Source: Acidimicrobiaceae bacterium
GTDB lineage: Bacteria; Actinomycetota; Acidimicrobiia; Acidimicrobiales; Ilumatobacteraceae
Direction: 5' to 3'
DNA: 64,000 nt
NCBI GenBank assembly: GCA_016722025.1
Contig: JADKGZ010000001.1
Span: 583,015-647,014 of the forward strand
The notes under the pieces are model-generated. The model was not told the DNA's origin and did no database searches. It saw only the letters and a list, made by a program, of their open reading frames with translations. A program made the translations under genes and the position numbers. Shown here one piece after another: positions 1-8,151 of this stretch; position 1 is the first letter of the stretch, and every line of letters begins with the position of its first letter.

Positions 1-395
1 CAGCTGTGTGCCGGCAGACCACGGAAGTCGCGGATGCGGGGAATGGCCACCGCGATCAAACGATCGAGGAACTCCCACATCCGGTCGCCACGCAAGGTGA
101 CCTTGCAGCCGATCGACTGACCCTCGCGCAGCTTGAAGGCGGCGATGGAGTCCTTGGCCTTGGTGATGATGGGCTTCTGACCGCTGATCTTGGTGAGATC
201 GGCGACAGCGCCTTCCAGCAGCGACGGCTGCTGGGTGGCACGACCGACACCCATGTTGATGACGATCTTCTCCAGCTTGGGGATCTGCATCGGGTTGGCG
301 AGGCCGAGCTGCTCTTGGAGAGCGGCGCGGATGTCGTCGTGATACTTCTGCTTCAGCCGAGGGGCCGTTGCGGTTGCGATCGCGGTGTCGGTCAT
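1..395 (-). CDS. rplE: 50S ribosomal protein L5 (partial, N-terminal 131 codons)
   Basis: L5 binds 5S rRNA in the central protuberance of the large subunit. The visible N-terminal 131 residues contain the family's early strand (KLEKIVINMGVG, about residues 41-52) and the GQKPIITKAK segment, followed by the FKLREGQ and GCKVTLRG stretches, so the assignment is clear. The gene runs off the window at base 1, so about 50 C-terminal residues are missing. The ATG overlaps the rplX stop in an ATGA arrangement, which supports the start and implies translational coupling as the last visible gene of the S10-type operon. Confidence 0.97.
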   Translation of the reverse strand, partial: MTDTAIATATAPRLKQKYHDDIRAALQEQLGLANPMQIPKLEKIVINMGVGRATQQPSLLEGAVADLTKISGQKPIITKAKDSIAAFKLREGQSIGCKVTLRGDRMWEFLDRLIAVAIPRIRDFRGLPAHS

Positions 396-703
396 GAGAT
401 CACCTCACCGGTGCGCTTGGCGACGCGCACCTTGGTGCCGTCGGGCTGGATCTGGTAACCGACCCGCGTGGGCTTGCCCTTGTGCACCAGCATCACGTTG
501 CTGGCATCGACGGGCATGTCGCGATCGATGATGCCGCCCTGCTGATTGGTCTTGCGGGCCTTGCTGTGCTTCTTGGCCGTGTTGACACCGTTGACGATGA
601 CCTTGTTGACGGTGGGCATGACCTGCACCACTTCGCCTTCCTGGCCCTTGTCCTTACCGGCGATGACCACGACGGTGTCGCCCTTCTTGAGCTTCATGGT
701 CAC
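392..703 (-). CDS. rplX: 50S ribosomal protein L24
   Basis: L24 starts assembly of the large subunit by binding the 5' end of 23S rRNA. The 103-residue product has the KOW motif near the N-terminus (KKGDTVVVIAGKDKGQEG, about residues 6-23) and the IVNGVN and HKGKPTRVGY segments of bacterial L24. Length is normal. It lies between rplN and rplE: its start overlaps the rplN stop and its stop overlaps the rplE start by four bases, so the three are almost certainly co-translated. Confidence 0.97.
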   Translation of the reverse strand: MTMKLKKGDTVVVIAGKDKGQEGEVVQVMPTVNKVIVNGVNTAKKHSKARKTNQQGGIIDRDMPVDASNVMLVHKGKPTRVGYQIQPDGTKVRVAKRTGEVIS

Positions 704-1068
704 AGCACCTCCGGGGCCAGCGACACGATGCGCATGAACTTCTTGTCACGCAGTTCACGACCGACTGGCCCGAAGATGCGGGTGCCACGCGGGGTGAGAT
801 CGTCCTTGATGATGACGGCAGCGTTCTCGTCGAAACGGATGTAGCTGCCGTCGGGGCGGCGACGTTCCTTCTTGGTGCGAACGACGACGCACTTCACGAC
901 GTCACCCTTCTTCACCGCGGCGCCGGGAATGGCGTCCTTGACGGTGGCCACGAAGATGTCGCCGATGCCTGCATAGCGCCGGCGAGTACCGCCCAGCACC
1001 TTGATGCAGAGCACTTCCTTGGCGCCGCTGTTGTCGGCAACGCGGAGGCGGGATTCCTGCTGGATCAC
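700..1068 (-). CDS. rplN: 50S ribosomal protein L14
   Basis: L14 is a 122-residue beta-barrel protein of the subunit interface, contacting 16S rRNA through bridge B8. The N-terminus (IQQESRLRVADNSGAKE) and the FDENAAVIIKDD and PRGTRIFGPVGREL motifs are diagnostic. The open frame extends upstream, but the true start is the GTG at 1068: bacterial L14 begins with M-I-Q-Q-E, and this GTG overlaps the rpsQ TGA in a GTGA junction. Normal full length. Confidence 0.97.
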   Translation of the reverse strand: MIQQESRLRVADNSGAKEVLCIKVLGGTRRRYAGIGDIFVATVKDAIPGAAVKKGDVVKCVVVRTKKERRRPDGSYIRFDENAAVIIKDDLTPRGTRIFGPVGRELRDKKFMRIVSLAPEVL

Positions 1069-1349
1069 TTGGCACGCTCCAGGATCTCGATGACGCGCCA
1101 GCGCTTGTTCTTGCTGAGCGGGCGGGTCTCCATCACGCGCACCTTGTCGCCGATGTTGGCGTCGTTGGCCTCGTCGTGGGCGTACAGCTTCTTGGTACGC
1201 ATCATGAACTTGCCGTACTTCGGGTGGCGCACGCGCTCGACGACTGCGACGACCGCGGTCTTGTCCATCTTGTTGGACACGACCAGGCCCTCGCGGGTCT
1301 TGCGGTTGTTGCGCTCGGCAGTTGCAGCGGCTTGCGTTACTTCGGACAT
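1065..1349 (-). CDS. rpsQ: 30S ribosomal protein S17
   Basis: S17 is a primary 16S rRNA binding protein of the small-subunit body. The 94-residue product carries the family core (VVSNKMDKTAVVAVERV-like segment, then HPKYGKFMMRTKK and the IGDKVRVMETRPLSKNKRW block). The ATG at 1349 overlaps the rpmC TGA by one base; a GTG one codon upstream (1352) overlaps it in GTGA form and is equally possible, changing the protein by a single residue. It has a short charged N-terminal extension compared with enterobacterial S17, as in other actinobacteria. Confidence 0.96.
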   Translation of the reverse strand: MSEVTQAAATAERNNRKTREGLVVSNKMDKTAVVAVVERVRHPKYGKFMMRTKKLYAHDEANDANIGDKVRVMETRPLSKNKRWRVIEILERAK

Positions 1350-1564
1350 CACTTGGTCCCCTCTGCCAGGGCGATTTCCTGCGCACGGATCTGGGTGTTG
1401 ATTCGGGCGATCTGTCGACGCACCTTGCCGATCTCGGCGTTGTTGTCGAGCTGGCCGGTGGCGTTGCGGAAACGCAGGTTGAGTGCCTCTTGCTTGGTGG
1501 CCCGCAGCTCCTCGACGAGGGCGGCGAGATCCAGTTCCTTCAATTCGGTGTTGGAACGTGCCAT
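1349..1564 (-). CDS. rpmC: 50S ribosomal protein L29
   Basis: L29 is a small helical-hairpin protein near the peptide exit tunnel, part of the docking site for trigger factor and SRP. The 71-residue product has the hallmark pattern of an N-terminal EL..LD...L..ELR helix followed by EALNLRFRNATGQL and a basic region with RRQIARINT. The start at 1564 gives the usual length; the open frame extends further upstream but overlaps rplP and lacks family similarity there. One base separates it from the rplP stop. Confidence 0.95.
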   Translation of the reverse strand: MARSNTELKELDLAALVEELRATKQEALNLRFRNATGQLDNNAEIGKVRRQIARINTQIRAQEIALAEGTK

Positions 1565-1565
1565 C

Positions 1566-1982
1566 TCAGTACACCTCCTCGCGGGTGATGATGCGTGCCT
1601 TGATCGGCAGCTTCTGGATCGCCTTGGCCATGGCAGCCTTGGCGATCTCTTCATTGGGGAACGACAGCTCGAACAGCACCCGGCCCGGCTTCACCACGGC
1701 GACCCAGAACTCGGGGTTGCCCTTGCCGGAACCCATGCGGGTCTCGGCCGGCTTCTTGGTGACGGGCTTGTCGGGGAAGACGTTGATCCAGACCTTGCCA
1801 CCACGCTTGATGGCACGGGTCATGGCGATACGAGCAGCTTCGATCTGGCGGGCGGTGAGCCAGCACGGCTCGAGCGCCTGAATGCCGTACTCGCCGAAGG
1901 CGAGCTCGTTGCCACCCTTGGACAGGCCAAACGTGCGACCACGGTGGTGCTTGCGATGTGCGACTTTACGGGGCATCAACAT
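1566..1982 (-). CDS. rplP: 50S ribosomal protein L16
   Basis: L16 organises the A-site side of the large subunit and is needed for late assembly. The 138-residue product starts MLMPRKVAHRKHHRG and contains the conserved AFGEYGIQALEP, ITARQIEAAR-like and RMGSGKGNPE segments. The ATG at 1982 matches the common L16 N-terminus (M-L-x-P). It follows rpsC closely, with six bases between the rpsC stop and this start. Confidence 0.97.
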   Translation of the reverse strand: MLMPRKVAHRKHHRGRTFGLSKGGNELAFGEYGIQALEPCWLTARQIEAARIAMTRAIKRGGKVWINVFPDKPVTKKPAETRMGSGKGNPEFWVAVVKPGRVLFELSFPNEEIAKAAMAKAIQKLPIKARIITREEVY

Positions 1983-1988
1983 GAGCGA

Positions 1989-2870
1989 TCAATCCTCCCC
2001 ACGGAAGTGCGGGGCTTCTGCGGCGCCGCCATGAGTGCGGCGAGCGATTTCTTCTTCCTCGTCGAGCAGCTTCTCCAGTTCTGGATCGGCCTCCTTGACG
2101 AGCGGTGCAGCTTCGGTCTCGGGCTCGTCGGCCTTGCGTCGGCCGGTGGACGAGACCACCTTGCGCGGAGCGCCGAGGCCGGTGGCATCGCCGACCGCAA
2201 GCGCGGCTTCGCGGGCGATCTTCTCGTCGGTGGCGGCCTTGTAGGGCACGATGTCGCCCTTGTAGATCCACACCTTCACGCCGACGCGGCCACTGGAGGT
2301 ACGAGCCTCACGCATGCCGTAGTCGATGTCGGCGCGCAACGTGTGCAGCGGCACACGACCTTCGCGATACCACTCGGTGCGGCTCATCTCGGCGCCGCCG
2401 AGGCGACCCGAGCACTGCACCCGGATGCCGAGGGCACCGGCCTTCTGTGCGTTCTGCACGGCACGCTTCATCGCCCGACGAAAGGCGATGCGGTTGACCA
2501 ACTGGTCGGCAACGCCTTGGGCGATGAGTGCTGCGTCGAGCTCGGGGCTCTTGATCTCGACGATGTTGAGCTGCACCTTCGGGTTGCCGGTGATCTGCGT
2601 GAGCAGTGCCCGCAGCTCGTCGGCCTGGGCGCCACGACGGCCGATGACGATGCCGGGGCGGGCAGTGTGGATGTCGACGCGCACCTTGTCACGGGTGCGC
2701 TCGATCTCGATGCGGCTGACAGCGGCGGACTCGAGCTTGGTCATCAGGGCCTTGCGGATCTTCCAGTCCTCGGTGAGGTACTCCTTGTAGTCGCGCTCGC
2801 TGAACCAGCGGCTCTTCCACTCGGTGGTCACGCCAAGACGGAAACCGTAGGGGTTGATCTTCTGACCCAT
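1989..2870 (-). CDS. rpsC: 30S ribosomal protein S3 with acidic C-terminal tail
   Basis: S3 forms part of the mRNA entry tunnel and helicase site of the 30S subunit. The start MGQKINPYGFRLGV at 2870 is the universal S3 N-terminus. A KH-type RNA-binding loop (VIGRRGAQADELR, about residues 75-87) and the SGRLGGAEMSR and GVKVWIYKG motifs follow. The protein is 293 residues, longer than the roughly 230 of E. coli: the last 75 or so residues form a low-complexity tail ending in a Glu/Asp-rich stretch (LEKLLDEEEEIARR). Such acidic tails occur in actinobacterial S3. A single base separates the gene from the rplV stop. Confidence 0.96.
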   Translation of the reverse strand: MGQKINPYGFRLGVTTEWKSRWFSERDYKEYLTEDWKIRKALMTKLESAAVSRIEIERTRDKVRVDIHTARPGIVIGRRGAQADELRALLTQITGNPKVQLNIVEIKSPELDAALIAQGVADQLVNRIAFRRAMKRAVQNAQKAGALGIRVQCSGRLGGAEMSRTEWYREGRVPLHTLRADIDYGMREARTSSGRVGVKVWIYKGDIVPYKAATDEKIAREAALAVGDATGLGAPRKVVSSTGRRKADEPETEAAPLVKEADPELEKLLDEEEEIARRTHGGAAEAPHFRGED

Positions 2871-2871
2871 T

Positions 2872-3783
2872 TTAGTTGTCCTCCTTGGCGTCCGCTGCGC
2901 TTTCGCCTGCGTCGGACTGTGCCTCGTCGCTGGCGCTTCCCTCGGCACCTGCGGTCACGCTGTCGTCCTCATCGCTGCTCTCGTCTGCGTCGTTCTTCTG
3001 GCTTCCGGGGGCGCTGAAGCCGGCGGCTTCGGCGTTCTCGACGGTGTCGAACCAGTACTCGGCCTTGGTCTGGCCGTAGTAGCGGCTGCCCGGCTCGTGA
3101 TAGAGCATCGACTGCGCGTTGCCCTTGATCTCGTAGCCCTCGGGCGCCTGGTCGGTGTCGGCAGGCACTGCGCCCACGAACGACTGCACGGCCACTTCGG
3201 CTGCGTCGTGGTCGTGGTCGTGACCGGCATGGTCGTGATCGTGATCGTGGCCAGCGTCGCCGGCCTTGAGGCCTTGTGCACGCTGGCGGCTGCGGTCGAC
3301 GCGTGCCTTGCGGCTGGCGGCGGTGCCACCAACGGCTGCGCCACGGCGGCCGGCGGCGGTGCGCTTGGCCTCGCGGGCCTGCACCACTTCCAGGCGGCGG
3401 TCGTCGAGACGAGCAACCACGATGGTGATGTGGCAGGAACGCTTCTTGATGGCGCCGGCGCGGCCACGGGCACGGGGGGTGAACCGCTTCATGGTGGGGC
3501 CTTCGTCGGCGAAGCACGCCTTGACGTACAGCTCCTCGGGATCCTGCTCGTCGTTGTGCTGTGCGTTGGCGACGGCCGAGGCCAACACCTTGCGCACCAC
3601 GGTGGCGGCATCTCGATCGCAGAACTGCAGCACTTCGTCGGCGTTGCGCACCGGCAGGTCGCGGATGAGGTCGAGGACCACGCGTGCCTTCCAGGCGGAC
3701 GAGCGGATGTACAGCGCGCTGGCCTTGGTACCGCTGCGTTCGCCGGCGACGAACGACTTCTCGTTGAGCTTCGGACCGGTCAT
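2872..3783 (-). CDS. rplV: 50S ribosomal protein L22 with His/Asp run and extra C-terminal domain
   Basis: L22 lines the polypeptide exit tunnel. Residues 1 to about 130 are a normal L22, including the tunnel hairpin region (ACFADEGPTMKRFTPRARGRA, about 90-110). The protein is 303 residues against about 110 in E. coli. The extension contains a basic linker (135-172), a run of alternating His and Asp (179-193), then a compact domain at 214-256 (PEGYEIKGN, YHEPGSRYYGQTKAEYWF, AEAAGF), and an acidic low-complexity end. The 214-256 domain is repeated at the end of rplD in this operon. It resembles what I recall as the actinobacterial 'sunset' domain; that name is from memory. The ATG overlaps the rpsS stop by one base. 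Confidence 0.95.
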   Translation of the reverse strand: MTGPKLNEKSFVAGERSGTKASALYIRSSAWKARVVLDLIRDLPVRNADEVLQFCDRDAATVVRKVLASAVANAQHNDEQDPEELYVKACFADEGPTMKRFTPRARGRAGAIKKRSCHITIVVARLDDRRLEVVQAREAKRTAAGRRGAAVGGTAASRKARVDRSRQRAQGLKAGDAGHDHDHDHAGHDHDHDAAEVAVQSFVGAVPADTDQAPEGYEIKGNAQSMLYHEPGSRYYGQTKAEYWFDTVENAEAAGFSAPGSQKNDADESSDEDDSVTAGAEGSASDEAQSDAGESAADAKEDN

Positions 3784-4067
3784 CAGCGGCGACCCTTCGT
3801 GTTCTTCTCTTGGCCGGCGTGGTACTTGAAGGTACGAGTGGGGCTGAACTCGCCCAGCTTGTGACCGACCATGCTCTCGGTGACGTACACCGGCACGTGC
3901 TTGCGACCGTCGTGGACGGCGATGGTGTGCCCGACCATGTCGGGGATGATGGTGCTGCGACGGCTCCAGGTCTTGATGACCTTGCGCTCGCCGGCTGCGT
4001 TCTGCGTGTCGACCTTCTTCAACAGGTGGTCGTCGACGAACGGGCCCTTCTTCAGGCTGCGTGACAT
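3783..4067 (-). CDS. rpsS: 30S ribosomal protein S19
   Basis: S19 sits in the head of the small subunit with S13 and contacts the A-site region. The 94-residue product begins MSRSLKKGPFVDDHLLKK and includes KTWSRRSTIIPDMVGHTIAVHDG and HKLGEFSPTRTF, all diagnostic. Normal length without extension. The gene follows rplB with six bases between them and overlaps the start of rplV by one base. Confidence 0.98.
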   Translation of the reverse strand: MSRSLKKGPFVDDHLLKKVDTQNAAGERKVIKTWSRRSTIIPDMVGHTIAVHDGRKHVPVYVTESMVGHKLGEFSPTRTFKYHAGQEKNTKGRR

Positions 4068-4073
4068 GGTGGA

Positions 4074-4913
<840 letters not shown>

Positions 4914-4924
4914 GGTGGTGCGCC

Positions 4925-5215
4925 TCAGTGCTCGAACAGCGGGATCTCATCGCCCGCTGCAAGGGTGACGATGGCCCGCTTGGTGTCAGGCTTGGAACCG
5001 GCCTTGCCAGTGCGCCGAGCGCGCGTGGCCTTGCCCTTGCGGTTGAGGGTGTTGACCTTCAACACGGTGACGCCCCAGATGCTCTCGACGGCGTCGCTGA
5101 TCTCTGGCTTGCTCGCGCTGGGGTGCACCTTGAAGGTGTACACACCCTGCTCGATGAGGCCGTAGCTCTTCTCTGACACCACTGGTGCCAGGATGATGTC
5201 GCGGGGATCCTTCAT
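4925..5215 (-). CDS. rplW: 50S ribosomal protein L23
   Basis: L23 lies at the tunnel exit and is the main docking site for trigger factor and SRP. The 96-residue product has the family pattern: DIILAPVVSEKSYGL near the start, YTFKVHPSASKPEI in the middle and VTVLKVNTLNRKGK before the basic loop. Length is typical for actinobacteria. Its ATG overlaps the rplD stop by one base (TGATG), which suggests translational coupling. Confidence 0.97.
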   Translation of the reverse strand: MKDPRDIILAPVVSEKSYGLIEQGVYTFKVHPSASKPEISDAVESIWGVTVLKVNTLNRKGKATRARRTGKAGSKPDTKRAIVTLAAGDEIPLFEH

Positions 5216-6207
5216 CAGTCCTTGTCTCCATCTGCCGAGTCAGCGGCGGTGCGCTGGCTGGGGGGCAGCTGGAAACCAGCGGCCTCGGCATCTTCGGCGG
5301 TGGCGAACCAGAACTCGGCCACCGTGCGGTTGTAGAACGCAGACCCGGGCACGTGGTACAGACCCGAGTCGGCGTTGCCCTTGATCTCGAAACCCTCGGG
5401 AGCGGAACCGTCGGCGGTTGCCGCTGCGGCACGGGGAGGGAGGTCGGCGGTGGCGGAAGCCGTGTCGGCGACGGTTGTGTCGGCGACTGCTGCATCGACG
5501 AGGCCGGCAGTCTTCGGGGCAGCGGCCTTGGGAGCGGCAGCCTTCTTGGCGGCGGCCTTCTTCGGGGCCGGCACGGCGGCGGTCACCGACGTGCCGGGCA
5601 GGGTTGCCTGGCTGAAGATGACGTAGTCGTTGCACAAGATGTCGTAGGCGTTGAGCTCGTTGACTTCGATGAGCTGCACTTCCGGCAGGTTGAGGAAGCT
5701 GCGCACGACGTTGGTGTCGTTCTCGAGATCGACCACCACGAGCGCCTTGCCGGAGATGCCGAGTGCGCTGAGCGCGGCCTTGGCGTCCTTGGTCTTGGGC
5801 GTGGTGAAGCCCCACTCGTCGATGACCACGACCTTGCCCTCTGCAGCGCGGTCACTGAGCGCCGAACGCAAGGCGAGCTTGATCATCTTCTTGGGGGTCT
5901 TCTGGTCGTACTTGCGCGGCTTCGGGCCGAGGGCGACACCACCACCGCTGAAGTGAGGTGCGCGGGTCGAGCCCTGCCGGGCGTTGCCGGTGCCCTTCTG
6001 CTTGAACGGCTTCTTGCCGCCGCCACGTACCTCGGCGCGGGTCTTGGTGCTCTGCGTGCCCGACCGGCGAGCCGCCAGCTGAGCAGTGACCACCTGGTGC
6101 ATGACGGGCACGTTGGGCTGGATGCCGAACACATCGGTGTCGAGCTCGACGGAGCCGGCGTCCTTGCCGGCGGCGGTCTTCAAGGAAACGGTCGACATGG
6201 CCGTCAC
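5215..6207 (-). CDS. rplD: 50S ribosomal protein L4 with extra C-terminal domain shared with L22
   Basis: L4 lines the exit tunnel opposite L22 and in many bacteria regulates the S10 operon. Residues 1 to about 205 are normal L4 (the tunnel-loop region with KKPFKQKGTGNARQGS at about 65-80, then LALRSALSDR). An Ala/Lys-rich linker follows (213-232), then a variable Ala/Thr stretch, and a C-terminal domain at 270-312 (PEGFEIKGN, YHVPGSAFYNRTVAEFWF, AEAAGF) clearly homologous to the end of L22. Total length is 330 residues against about 200 in E. coli. The start shown is a GTG overlapping the rplC stop; an ATG at 6198 would shorten the protein by three residues. Confidence 0.95.
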   Translation of the reverse strand: MTAMSTVSLKTAAGKDAGSVELDTDVFGIQPNVPVMHQVVTAQLAARRSGTQSTKTRAEVRGGGKKPFKQKGTGNARQGSTRAPHFSGGGVALGPKPRKYDQKTPKKMIKLALRSALSDRAAEGKVVVIDEWGFTTPKTKDAKAALSALGISGKALVVVDLENDTNVVRSFLNLPEVQLIEVNELNAYDILCNDYVIFSQATLPGTSVTAAVPAPKKAAAKKAAAPKAAAPKTAGLVDAAVADTTVADTASATADLPPRAAAATADGSAPEGFEIKGNADSGLYHVPGSAFYNRTVAEFWFATAEDAEAAGFQLPPSQRTAADSADGDKD

Positions 6208-6839
6208 TTCCCCTTCACTGCGTTGCGAACGATGACGACGCCGCCGTTGGGACCGGGCACGGAGCCCTTCACCAGCAGCAGGTTGCGCTCGGGATCGGCC
6301 TCGACGACTTCCAGGTTGAGCGTGGTGACCTGCTCGTGGCCCATGTGGCCGGACATCTTCACGCCCTTGAACACGCGACCGGGGAAGCTGGCCTGCCCGA
6401 TGGAACCAGGCGCACGGTGGTGCTTGTGGTTACCGTGGCTGGCACCTTGACCGGAGAAGTTGTGACGCTTCATGGTGCCGGCGAAGCCCTTGCCACGGCT
6501 GACGGCGGTGACATCGACGAGCTCGCCCTGGATCAAGGTGTCGACCTTGATCTCCTGGCCGACTTCGAAGCCGTCGACCGAGTCGAGGCGCAGCTCGACG
6601 ACCTTGCGGCCCGGCTCGACACCTGCCTTGGCAAAGTGGCCCGCTTCGGGCTTGTTGAGCTTCTTTGCGTCGCGGTGTCCGTAGGTGACCTGCAGCGCCG
6701 TGTAACCGTCGCGTTCGGTGGTCTTCACCTGGACGATGCGCGCAGGCTCGACGCGGAGCACGGTGACGGGAACGACTTTGTCGTTCACCCACACCTGGCT
6801 CATGGCGACTTTCTCGCCAACAATCGCTTTGAGTGCCAT
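6204..6839 (-). CDS. rplC: 50S ribosomal protein L3
   Basis: L3 is an early assembly protein reaching toward the peptidyl-transferase centre. The 211-residue product has the family segments VGEKVAMSQVWV, the signature GKGFAGTMKRHNFSGQGASHG (about 127-147) and GSIGQASFPGRVFKGVKMSGHMG. Length is normal. Here it is the first gene of its transcription unit: rpsJ, which usually precedes it, lies 4.7 kb away, and a promoter with a structured leader lies directly upstream. Confidence 0.97.
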   Translation of the reverse strand: MALKAIVGEKVAMSQVWVNDKVVPVTVLRVEPARIVQVKTTERDGYTALQVTYGHRDAKKLNKPEAGHFAKAGVEPGRKVVELRLDSVDGFEVGQEIKVDTLIQGELVDVTAVSRGKGFAGTMKRHNFSGQGASHGNHKHHRAPGSIGQASFPGRVFKGVKMSGHMGHEQVTTLNLEVVEADPERNLLLVKGSVPGPNGGVVIVRNAVKGK

Positions 6840-6861
6840 CTCGGCAGCCTTTTCGGTCGGA

Positions 6862-6924
6862 CCCGGAAGAACCGGGCATCTGGATTACACGCAAATGCTC
6901 CGCTGGCCAAATGGCCGGCGGAGC
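6862..6924 (-). promoter_or_regulatory. Two hairpins in the 5' leader of the rplC operon
   Basis: Between the rplC promoter and the start codon are two dyads. One at 6897-6924 has arms GCTCCGC/GCGGAGC with an inner GGCC/GGCC pair around an AAAT loop. The other at 6862-6876 has arms CCCGG/CCGGG around a five-base loop. Neither is followed by a T run, so they are not ordinary terminators. S10 operons in other bacteria are autoregulated by L4 through leader structure; this leader could serve a similar role, but that is inference. Confidence 0.45.
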
Positions 6925-7015
6925 ACCGGATTCGGTTGTCGCCGGGCGGTTTCTCACGAATGAGACCTGCTCGGACATCGATTGCCGTACACCGGCTGGT
7001 GCACACGAGGACCGA

Positions 7016-7045
7016 ACTCTATCGGCGGCCCGGCACGCACACCAA
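7016..7045 (-). promoter_or_regulatory. Promoter of the rplC ribosomal operon
   Basis: On the minus strand a TTGGTG -35 element (7040-7045) and a TAGAGT -10 element (7016-7021) are separated by 18 bases. This predicts a transcript starting near 7009 with a leader of about 170 nt. It lies in the gap between terC and rplC, as expected for a ribosomal operon cut off from rpsJ. Confidence 0.6.
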
Positions 7046-7083
7046 CCCCTCGCGGGAACCTTCGCGCGTGTCGAGGCCGCAGA

Positions 7084-8094
7084 TCAGTGGTCGTGCAGCG
7101 CGTGCGCGTCGACGTCGTCGCCCCCGAACGCCTTCGGGAACTTCAGGCTCGCCCAGATCGAAAGCGAGAGCAGCCCGACGATGACGCCCAGCGAGACCAG
7201 CGTGTCGATGTGGTACCAGTGGCTGATCGACATCTTCACGCCCACGTAGATCAAGATGATGCCGAGCGCGTGACTGAGGAAGTGGAACTTCTCCTTGGCA
7301 TTGGCCAGCAGGAAGTACATCGCACGCAGGCCCATGATGGCGAATGCGTTGCTGGCGAAGACCAGGAACGGCTCGTTGGACACCGCCAGGATGGCCGGCA
7401 CGGAGTCGACCGCGAAGATCACATCGGTGAGCTCCACCACCACCAGCGCTGCGAAGAGTGGGGTGGCCGCACGCTTGGCGTTCACCTTGGTGAAGAACTT
7501 GTGACCGTCGAGCTCATCGCTGACCGGCATCACCTTCTTGAGCAGTCGGATGCCGGCCGTGTGCTCCTTCTCGCCTTCGTCGTTGCGGTGGCGCAGGATC
7601 TTGAGGCCGGTGACGATGAGCAGCGCACCGAACACCAGCAGCACCCACCAGAACTTGGCGATGAGCGCGGTACCGGCCCAGATGAAGATGCCACGCAGGA
7701 GCAGCGCACCGAAGATGCCCCAGAACAGCACCCGGTGCTGGTACTTCAAGGGGATCTTGAACGTGGCGAACAGCATCGCCCACACGAACACGTTGTCGAC
7801 GCTGAGCGACTTCTCGATGACGTAGCCCGACAGGTACTCGGTGGTTGCCTGGCCGCCGAAGGCCAAGGCGATCACGCCGCCGAAGGCAAGGCCGAAGCTC
7901 ACCCAGATGGCCGACTCGATGAGTGCTTCCTTCTGCGACGGCTCGTGGTCGTCGCGGTGGCGGTAGAGGTCGATGCCCAGCATCACAGCGATGGTGGCGG
8001 CCAGCGCCAGCCAGGCCCATGCGGGCACATCGAGATCTACGAACTGATCGCGCGAACCGGATCGCGTGCTGAACGGGGCCAGATCGAAACGCAT
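7084..8094 (-). CDS. TerC/Alx family integral membrane protein
   Basis: A 336-residue polytopic membrane protein of the TerC family, whose Alx-type members are linked to manganese export and pH or tellurite stress. Family motifs are the SVDNVFVWAMLF segment in the first half and ELTDVIFAVDSVPAILAV plus FASNAFAIMGLRAMYF in the second half, with acidic residues inside membrane helices. About eight hydrophobic segments are visible and the C-terminus is His/Asp-rich. It lies between the hydrolase gene and the ribosomal operon on the same strand. A TAACAT box ends six bases before the ATG, so the mRNA is probably leaderless. The substrate is not shown by the sequence. Confidence 0.9.
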   Translation of the reverse strand: MRFDLAPFSTRSGSRDQFVDLDVPAWAWLALAATIAVMLGIDLYRHRDDHEPSQKEALIESAIWVSFGLAFGGVIALAFGGQATTEYLSGYVIEKSLSVDNVFVWAMLFATFKIPLKYQHRVLFWGIFGALLLRGIFIWAGTALIAKFWWVLLVFGALLIVTGLKILRHRNDEGEKEHTAGIRLLKKVMPVSDELDGHKFFTKVNAKRAATPLFAALVVVELTDVIFAVDSVPAILAVSNEPFLVFASNAFAIMGLRAMYFLLANAKEKFHFLSHALGIILIYVGVKMSISHWYHIDTLVSLGVIVGLLSLSIWASLKFPKAFGGDDVDAHALHDH

Positions 8095-8100
8095 CGGCGG

Positions 8101-8106
8101 ATGTTA
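8101..8106 (-). promoter_or_regulatory. -10 box of terC-like gene (leaderless start)
   Basis: TAACAT on the minus strand ends six bases before the ATG at 8094, which places the transcription start on or next to the start codon. No convincing -35 was found. Confidence 0.4.
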
Positions 8107-8151
8107 GGGGCTCTTGACGGCAGATAGGACACCGTGGCGAAGGATCGGCGG

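Noticed and set aside
1176..3017. Long open frame on the plus strand opposite the ribosomal genes
   Set aside because: Antisense shadow of GC-rich ribosomal coding sequence; no ribosome-binding site or recognisable domain. Similar shadows opposite fusA (16463-18868), the LuxR gene (43137-45410) and the Liv genes (49689-52775) were left out for the same reason.
6897..6924. Hairpin before rplC as a terminator of terC
   Set aside because: It lies downstream of the rplC promoter and has no T run, so a leader structure fits better.
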